64,000 nt of DNA from NCBI GenBank assembly GCA_963813525.1, contig CAWEZI010000005.1:2914001-2978000 (forward strand), written 5' to 3'. This document shows, piece by piece, positions 58,659-64,000 of this stretch. This DNA is from Bog-756 sp963813525. GTDB taxonomy: Bacteria; Actinomycetota; Acidimicrobiia; Acidimicrobiales; RAAP-2. Position 1 is the first letter of the stretch, and each line of letters starts with the position of its first letter. The translations under genes and the position numbers were made by a program. The notes beneath the pieces are model-generated. The model saw only the letters and a list, made by a program, of their open reading frames with translations. It had not been told where the DNA came from and ran no database searches.

Positions 58659-59354
58659 CTAGGCCAAACCGCCGCTCTGCGGGCCACGCTCCGTGTCCAG
58701 CAGTGAATCGAGAGCCGACCAACGCGGATCGGGCTCGGGCGGACACTCGCACACGCCGAGGTTCCAATTGGCACCGCAGCGGGGACAGAGACCCAGGCAC
58801 GCCTCGGCGCACAGCGGAGCCAGGGGCAGATCGAGCAACACCGCATCACGGGCCAGGGGCTCGAGATCGAGCTCGTCACCGCTCAGCGGATAGGCATCTT
58901 CGTCCTGCCCCGATTCTCCCCCCGGGGCAAAGCGCTCATGAACGGAAGACACCACTGTGCCAGACACCGGACCCCCGCACCGTCGACATTCGCCCACCCA
59001 CGGAGCGGTGACGGCGCCGACAGCCATGATCCCGCCCGGATAGGACGACAGGGTCAGTTCGACGTCGACCTCAGCCTCGTCGGGCACCACCACTCCCAGG
59101 GCGGCCAGCCCGGAGATGGATCCGCGCCGGTGCTCATGACGGGAGGAACCGACCTGTTTGCGCAGTGCCGCGCTCGACACGATGAAAGGTCGCGCCTTTT
59201 TCGCCCGGCGGCCGGCGCTCATCGGTTCGAGCGCCTCTGTCCTCGTTTCGGATCTCGTTTCGGATCTCGTTTCGGGCCCCGTCTCCATCTCGGACTCCCT
59301 CCCCGTGCTGACGGTCAGAGCGCCAATCTCCCCTCCAGCCGGATCATTTGTCAC
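58659..59354 (-). CDS. DUF177/YceD family protein
   Basis: YceD-like protein of 231 residues, normally just before rpmF and linked to 23S rRNA accumulation. The core includes SYPGGIMAVGAVTAPWVGEC and CRRCGGPVSG, LDLEPLARDAVLLDLPLAPL, and CLGLCPRCGANWNLGVCEC. The two cysteine clusters form a likely zinc site. The GTG at 59354 is used; the N-terminal ~70 residues are disordered and include an ETRSETRSETR repeat from a 12-bp DNA repeat (around 59240-59277). Confidence 0.93.
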   Translation of the reverse strand: MTNDPAGGEIGALTVSTGRESEMETGPETRSETRSETRTEALEPMSAGRRAKKARPFIVSSAALRKQVGSSRHEHRRGSISGLAALGVVVPDEAEVDVELTLSSYPGGIMAVGAVTAPWVGECRRCGGPVSGTVVSSVHERFAPGGESGQDEDAYPLSGDELDLEPLARDAVLLDLPLAPLCAEACLGLCPRCGANWNLGVCECPPEPDPRWSALDSLLDTERGPQSGGLA

Positions 59355-59376
59355 CGCGCCCCCACCTACGGGACGG

Positions 59377-59988
59377 TCAGTCCCGATCCTGGTCGAAGAA
59401 TCCTTCGGGTTCCTCGTCACCGGCGGCCGCCCGGTCGGGACCCGACGGCGCCAGGGAGGTGTCACCGCCCTCACCGATCTCGATCTTGGGTAGCGGCGTG
59501 ACCTGTAGTTTCTCGCGGCCGGCCTGCACGGTCTTCATGGTGCGGTCCAGGACGATCTCGAAGCTGGCCAGTTTCTGGTCGGCATAGTCCTCGGCTTCAT
59601 GACGGAGTCGGCGGGCCTCCTCGTTGGCATCGTCCAAAATGCGCTGGGCGACGTGGTTGGCCTGACGGACAATCTCGGTCCTTTGCACCATGCGCTCGGC
59701 CTGCACCCTCACTTCCTCCAACAGGGCATCGGCCTCGCGCCCCTTCTCGGCCAGGAATTCGTCCCGCTCCTTGAGCAACCAGCGTGCTTGGCGGAGCTCG
59801 TCCGGCATGCAGTCGAGAGCCGATTGCAGAAGCTCGGCCAGTTCCTCACGAGAGACCAGCACCGATGCCGACAAGGGCATGGCCTTGGCTGTCTGGACCA
59901 CGTCGAGCGCGCTGCGGATCAGTGCCTCGGCATCGTGGTTCCGACCCGCATTCCGCTCCTGATCGATGTCCTCGAAGAGATCACTCAT
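59377..59988 (-). CDS. SepIVA/DivIVA-like coiled-coil protein
   Basis: A 203-residue protein that looks like the actinobacterial SepIVA group: short N-terminal domain (MPLSASVLVSREELAELLQS, then CMPDELRQARWLLKERDEFL), then a long coiled coil with VQRTEIVRQANHVAQRILDD and EEARRLRHEAEDYADQKLAS. The position between coaD and DUF177 is the same as SepIVA in mycobacteria. SepIVA is needed for septation. It could also be read as a DivIVA-domain protein. Its start overlaps the coaD end by 8 bp. Confidence 0.87.
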   Translation of the reverse strand: MSDLFEDIDQERNAGRNHDAEALIRSALDVVQTAKAMPLSASVLVSREELAELLQSALDCMPDELRQARWLLKERDEFLAEKGREADALLEEVRVQAERMVQRTEIVRQANHVAQRILDDANEEARRLRHEAEDYADQKLASFEIVLDRTMKTVQAGREKLQVTPLPKIEIGEGGDTSLAPSGPDRAAAGDEEPEGFFDQDRD

Positions 59989-60463
59989 TGGCGAACTTCT
60001 CCTGCAGCCGCACCGCCACCACTTTGGGAACGAAGGACGTCACGTCGCCGCCGAAGCGGGCCACTTCCCTCAGCAGGCGGGAGGCGATGAAGGAATGAGC
60101 AGAGCTGGTCGGGATGAAGAGGGTCTCCACCCCCGAGAGCTGCTTGTTCATCTGGGCCATCTGCAGCTCGTTCTCGAAGTCCGAGACGGCCCGCAGTCCT
60201 TTGACAATGGCGCTGGCGCCCACCTCGTGGGCCACGTTGACCACCAGGGTCGAGACCGAGACGATCCGGACGTTGGCCAGATGGTCGAGCGACTCTTCGA
60301 GCATCTCCTGACGTTCGGGTAGGTCGAAGAGGGCCTCGCTCTTCTGAGGGTTGCGCAGCGTGGCCACCACCACTTCGTCGAACAGCCGGGAGGCGCGCTC
60401 GATGACTTCCAGGTGTCCGTTGTGGACCGGGTCGAAAGACCCGGGTATGAGCGCGATCCTCAC
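59981..60463 (-). CDS. coaD: Phosphopantetheine adenylyltransferase
   Basis: CoaD, 160 residues, converts phosphopantetheine and ATP to dephospho-CoA. The nucleotidyltransferase motif is GSFDPVHNGHLEVIERA, then KGLRAVSDFENELQMAQMN, and the second phosphate loop PTSSAHSFIASRLLREVARF with the SSxFIRS-type signature. Full length. The ATG overlaps the rsmD stop (ATGA). Confidence 0.97.
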   Translation of the reverse strand: MRIALIPGSFDPVHNGHLEVIERASRLFDEVVVATLRNPQKSEALFDLPERQEMLEESLDHLANVRIVSVSTLVVNVAHEVGASAIVKGLRAVSDFENELQMAQMNKQLSGVETLFIPTSSAHSFIASRLLREVARFGGDVTSFVPKVVAVRLQEKFANE

Positions 60464-61017
60464 GAGACGCCTTTCTCGGCAACCAGTTCAGGGCGGGCCA
60501 CCGTCACGATGGTACCCCCATACCGCTTCGATTTTATGACTCCCCAGCCCTGCGGAGGGGTAATCGCCACACCTGACTCGAGGACGGCGAGATCACCGGG
60601 GAGGTTGCTCACGAGGGACTCCCATCCATCGAAGTCGTACGGGGGGTCGCACAGGACGAGGTCGTAGCGCGACGCGGTGGTCGGCGCCCAGGTGGTGACA
60701 TCGGCCCGGACAACGGTGACGTCACCGGTGCCCTCGGCGTGCCCGAGGCCCAACGACGCCAGGTTGGCCCGCAGCGAGGTGAGAGCGGTGGGGTTGTTGT
60801 CGACGAAAGTGACCGAGGCGGCGCCGCGGGACAGTGCTTCGATCCCCAGGGCGCCCGACCCGGCGAAGAGGTCGGCGACCTGCATCCCTTCCACACCCCC
60901 GAGGCTGAACAGAATGTCGAACACCGCTTCCCGCACCCTCTCCGAGGTCGGCCGCACACCCGGATCGGTCGGGGCCGACAGACGCCGACCGCGCAGCTCC
61001 CCAGCAATCACACGCAC
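60460..61017 (-). CDS. rsmD: 16S rRNA (guanine966-N2)-methyltransferase
   Basis: RsmD methylates G966 of 16S rRNA. 185 residues: MRVIAGELRGRRLSAPTDPG, VRPTSERVREAVFDIL, DLFAGSGALGIEALSRGAA (SAM loop) and LVLCDPPYDF (DPPY catalytic motif). It is the standard partner of coaD. About 180 bp separate it from recG; that gap shows only low-complexity sequence including a duplicated CTCAGGCCATCGCGGCTCG. Confidence 0.96.
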   Translation of the reverse strand: MRVIAGELRGRRLSAPTDPGVRPTSERVREAVFDILFSLGGVEGMQVADLFAGSGALGIEALSRGAASVTFVDNNPTALTSLRANLASLGLGHAEGTGDVTVVRADVTTWAPTTASRYDLVLCDPPYDFDGWESLVSNLPGDLAVLESGVAITPPQGWGVIKSKRYGGTIVTVARPELVAEKGVS

Positions 61018-61197
61018 AACCCCAGCCTACGGGCCGTGGCGTCCGACACCCGTCAGGCTGTGCTTCTCTCAGGCCATCGCGGCTCGCTCAGGCCATCGCG
61101 GCTCGTACCCGCCGTGCGCCCCGCCCTCGGGCTGGTGACCCACCCGGTCGGGCAGCCCGCCCGATCACGGCGACCGTCGGTCCGATCAAAAGTGAGA

Positions 61198-63438
61198 TCA
61201 GCTCTTGAACAGGAATTCGCCCTCTTCTTCGTCGACGAAGAGGCGCAGCTCGTCGACCAGGAGCCCGTGCGCGGCCAGATCGGGGTCCTCCGCCACCAGC
61301 TCCTCGGCCAGTCGGCGGGCGTCCACCACCAGGGGCTGGTCGGAGATCAACTTGGCCAGCTTGAGATCGCTCCGACCCTTCTGTCGGGCACCCAGGATGG
61401 TCCCTTCGCCCCGCAGCTCGAGGTCGACCTCGGCCAGTTCGAAGCCGTCTGTGGTCCGCTCCATGGCCGACAGTCGGGTGGCCGCCTCCGGTGTGTCGTT
61501 CCCCGACAGCAGGTAGCACCAGGACGGCTCGCTGGCCCGCCCCACCCGCCCCCGCAACTGGTGGAGCTGAGCGATGCCGAAGCGATCGGCGTCCTCGATC
61601 ACCATCACCGACGCGGTGGGCACGTCCACGCCCACTTCGATGACGGTGGTGGCCACCAGCACATCGACCGTCCCCGCCCGGAACTCGGCCATCACCTTCT
61701 CCTTGGCCGCCGGGGGGAGCTGGCCGTGCAGCAGCCCGACCCGCAGTCCGGACAGCTCCTCCTCCTTCAAGCGCTCGGACTCGGCCACCACCGAGGTGGC
61801 CTGCACACGGTCGGACCCTTCGACCAGGGGACACACCACGAAGGCGCGGTGTCCGGTGGCCACCTCGCTGCGCACCCGGTCCCAGGCCTCGACGGCTTCG
61901 TCGGGGTTGCGCAACCAGGACGTGGTCACCGGTAGCCGCCCGGGAGGCAGTTCGTCGACGATGGTCATGTCCAGATCGCCGAAGACCACCATGGCCGCCG
62001 TGCGCGGAATGGGCGTGGCCGTCATGACCAACAGGTCAGGGTCCTGGCCGTCGCCTGCGTCCCCGCGTCCCTTGGCCCGCAGGGCCGCCCTCTGCTCCAC
62101 GCCGAAGCGGTGCTGCTCGTCGATGACCACGACGCCGAGGGAACGGAAGGTGACCTGATCGGTGAGCAGGGCATGCGTTCCGATCAGGAGATCCACGGTG
62201 CCCTCCGCCAGCTCGGCGTGGATGGTGGCTCGCTCCCCGGCGGGCGTCTTGCTGGTGAGCACGGCCGTCCGCAGAGGGCGTCGGCCCTCCAGGGTCGACG
62301 GATCGGGAACGGTGAGTCCTTGGACCAGGCCGGTGACCTCGGACCCGTGCTGTTCGGCCAGCACCTCGGTCGGTGCCATGAGCGCAGCCTGATGTCCGCC
62401 CTCGACAGCCACCAGCATGGAGGCCACCGCCACCACTGTCTTTCCGGAGCCGACGTCACCCTGGAGGAGCCGGTGCATGGGCAGAGGGCCGGCCAGATCC
62501 TGGCGAATGGTGTCGATGGCCCGGCTCTGGGCCTCTGTCAGCGAGAAGGGCAGATTGGCGATGAACTGGTGCATCAGGGCGGCGGAACCGTCCTGGCGCT
62601 CCACCACGTGGCGGATACCGCGGGCGTCACGGGCCAGTCGCTCCTGACGCAGGACCAGGGCCAGCTGCAGCCGGAACAGCTCGTCGAAGGCCAGGCGCCT
62701 CCGGGCCCGCTCGCAATCGGCCAGGGCCTTGGGCCGGTGGATCTGGTTGAAAGCGGTCGTGCGGTCGACCAGATCGAAGCGCGTGCGAACCTCCGGGGCG
62801 AGCGGGTCGTTGAAGGGCCCGGCACGCTTGAGGGCCTCCTCGACAAAATTGGCGATGCGACCCGAGGAGAGCTTCGCCTTTTCCGACAGGGGGTACACCG
62901 GAAAGATCCGTCCAGACCGGTCCTGTTCTTCCGGTTCAGGCCCGTCCTCGGCCGTCCGGAGGATCTCCACGACGGGAGGACTGGCCAGCTGGAGTGCCCC
63001 CCGATAGCTTCCGATGGTCCCGTAGAAGAGCGCCAGCGTGCCCACGGGTAGCTGCTTGGCCCTCCAACTTTGGTTGAAGAACACGACCTCGATCCGGCTG
63101 CTTCCATCAGAGACCACCAGCAGCACACGCGAGGGTGCGCGCCGACGACCCCGGGCGTACCCCGACGGCGGATTGCTCACCCGGGTGATCTCACCCAGAA
63201 CAGTCCCTTTCTCGCCCACTACCAGGTCGGCAATCGGAACCAGCCGGGTGGCGTCGATGTAACGACGTGGGTAGTAGGTGAGGAGATCGAGCACCGTCGA
63301 GACGTCCAATTCGCCAAGACTGCGCTCGACGGCCGGCCCGACTCTGTCGAGCCGAGACACGGGCAGCTCCGCCAGTGTGCTCAGCTTGCGCCCGCCCACC
63401 CCGACCGGCTCGTCGTCGTGACGCGTGTCGACGGTCAC
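61198..63438 (-). CDS. recG: ATP-dependent DNA helicase RecG
   Basis: RecG remodels stalled forks and branched DNA. 746 residues from the GTG at 63438. The wedge/OB domain is at residues ~20-220 with LLTYYPRRYIDATRL. The helicase has Walker A GDVGSGKTVVAV, LLIGTHALLTDQV, DEQHRFGVEQRAAL (DEQH box), TATPIPRTAAM, ATTVIEVGVDVPTAS and QLHQLRGRVGRASEPSWC. Slightly longer than the ~690 of E. coli. The GTG overlaps the stop of the DAK2-type gene (GTGA). Confidence 0.97.
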   Translation of the reverse strand: MTVDTRHDDEPVGVGGRKLSTLAELPVSRLDRVGPAVERSLGELDVSTVLDLLTYYPRRYIDATRLVPIADLVVGEKGTVLGEITRVSNPPSGYARGRRRAPSRVLLVVSDGSSRIEVVFFNQSWRAKQLPVGTLALFYGTIGSYRGALQLASPPVVEILRTAEDGPEPEEQDRSGRIFPVYPLSEKAKLSSGRIANFVEEALKRAGPFNDPLAPEVRTRFDLVDRTTAFNQIHRPKALADCERARRRLAFDELFRLQLALVLRQERLARDARGIRHVVERQDGSAALMHQFIANLPFSLTEAQSRAIDTIRQDLAGPLPMHRLLQGDVGSGKTVVAVASMLVAVEGGHQAALMAPTEVLAEQHGSEVTGLVQGLTVPDPSTLEGRRPLRTAVLTSKTPAGERATIHAELAEGTVDLLIGTHALLTDQVTFRSLGVVVIDEQHRFGVEQRAALRAKGRGDAGDGQDPDLLVMTATPIPRTAAMVVFGDLDMTIVDELPPGRLPVTTSWLRNPDEAVEAWDRVRSEVATGHRAFVVCPLVEGSDRVQATSVVAESERLKEEELSGLRVGLLHGQLPPAAKEKVMAEFRAGTVDVLVATTVIEVGVDVPTASVMVIEDADRFGIAQLHQLRGRVGRASEPSWCYLLSGNDTPEAATRLSAMERTTDGFELAEVDLELRGEGTILGARQKGRSDLKLAKLISDQPLVVDARRLAEELVAEDPDLAAHGLLVDELRLFVDEEEGEFLFKS

Positions 63439-64000
63439 TCGATCGAGAACAGGTACGGGTAGAGGGGCTGACCGCCGTGGTGCACCTCCATCTCGACATG
63501 AGGGCGCTGATCCCGGATCCACTCGGTGATCCTCCGGGTGTCGGCGGCCCCTGACCCCTCGCCTTCGATGATGGTGACCAGGTCGTGCTCGTCACCCACC
63601 AACACGTCCAGCAACCCACAGGCGGCGCCGGCCAGTGAGTCGTTGACCACCTCGATCCCCCGACGCGACAGACCCAGCCAGTCGCCCGCGGCGATCGGAC
63701 CGACCAGGCCCTCGGAGTCACGCACGGCGCGGGTCACCTCACCCGGCACCACCTTGGCCGCCGACGCCTCCATCTCCCGGGCGTTCACCGCACCCTCGGC
63801 TTCCGGGTCGTAAGCCAGCAGCGCGGCGAATCCCTCGGTGATGGTGTCGGTGGGCACCACCCAGACCGACTTGGCGGTCAGATCGCCCACCCGCTCGGCC
63901 ACCGGAAGGATGTTGCCGTTGTTGGGCAGGATGATCACGTGGTCCGAGCGCACGGCCTCGACCGCTTCGACCAGGTCGGCCGTCGAGGGGTTCATGGACT
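63435..64000 (-). CDS. DAK2/FakA-like kinase, C-terminal part, cut by window end
   Basis: The C-terminal 186+ residues of a DAK2-domain protein of the FakA/YloV type, the kinase of the fatty-acid kinase system. VIILPNNGNILPVAERVGDL and VVPTDTITEGFAALLAYDPE match the middle and C-terminal domains that bind FakB-acyl. GHPHVEMEVHHGGQPLYPYL-type closing sequence fits (HVEMEVHHGGQPLYPYLFSIE region). The Met at 63995 is internal; the gene continues past the window. Linked to plsX and acpP by pathway. It ends with a GTGA overlap with recG. Confidence 0.9.
   Translation of the reverse strand, partial: SMNPSTADLVEAVEAVRSDHVIILPNNGNILPVAERVGDLTAKSVWVVPTDTITEGFAALLAYDPEAEGAVNAREMEASAAKVVPGEVTRAVRDSEGLVGPIAAGDWLGLSRRGIEVVNDSLAGAACGLLDVLVGDEHDLVTIIEGEGSGAADTRRITEWIRDQRPHVEMEVHHGGQPLYPYLFSIE

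Noticed and set aside
57499..58662. 387-aa plus-strand open frame
   Set aside because: Antisense to plsX and rpmF, both of which have unmistakable family motifs.
1..64000. tRNA, rRNA or SRP RNA genes
   Set aside because: I scanned the intergenic gaps by eye for T-loop and acceptor patterns and saw none; a covariance-model search would be decisive.

Overview
This window reads as the chromosome of a high-GC actinomycete. The evidence is a mycothiol S-conjugate amidase, several F420-type enzymes (three luciferase-like oxidoreductases and one PPOX protein), DUF2469, the PspA/PspAA/HtpX/PspAB set, a SepIVA-like division protein, a CYP142-like P450, a group II truncated haemoglobin, many GTG starts and ATGA/GTGA gene junctions. 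An Acidimicrobiia-type lineage is my inference from gene order and protein style. No taxonomic marker could be compared. I saw no rRNA, tRNA, insertion sequence, prophage or CRISPR array.

Layout. 1-12.8 kb holds mixed accessory and metabolic genes: an MFS exporter tail, a membrane diguanylate cyclase, a PIG-L deacetylase, DedA, an alpha/beta hydrolase, a RecB-like nuclease, PAP2, a DsbA-like protein, purE between two F420-type oxidoreductases, and a ChbG/YdjC-like deacetylase. 13.2-18.8 kb holds an orphan membrane protein, SCP2, mca, the pspA-pspAA-htpX-pspAB envelope-stress cluster and a pterin dehydratase. 18.9-24.4 kb is a minus-strand run of two cytochromes P450 (one CYP142-like, probably steroid side-chain oxidation), fumC and endonuclease IV. 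24.5-30.4 kb is looser accessory DNA: a DUF222-HNH nuclease, a polytopic membrane protein in less GC-rich DNA, two F420-type proteins and a lone pilin-like protein.

30.4-47.2 kb and 57.4-64 kb are one long minus-strand housekeeping block: fakA-recG-rsmD-coaD-sepIVA-DUF177-rpmF-plsX, then acpP-rnc-mutM-smc-ftsY, ffh-rpsP-khpA-rimM-trmD-rplS, and DUF2469-yraN-(crotonase)-comM-dprA. Between plsX and acpP sits a 10-kb interruption of mostly plus-strand genes. It contains a circularly permuted ATP-grasp protein, an alpha-E protein, a fused ATP-grasp/alpha-E paralogue and a transglutaminase, followed by glbO, an acyl-CoA dehydrogenase and a patatin. The first four genes form a compact operon that looks like a peptide or amide-bond-forming system of unknown product. 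It is the best candidate here for undescribed biology.

A second window-wide theme is short tandem repeats (11-26 bp units). Many span or abut start or stop codons (PAP2, pterin dehydratase, P450, ftsY). Several encode low-complexity N-terminal tails (PAP2, HNH, TrmD, ATP-grasp). They look like local minisatellite births that keep reshaping gene ends.
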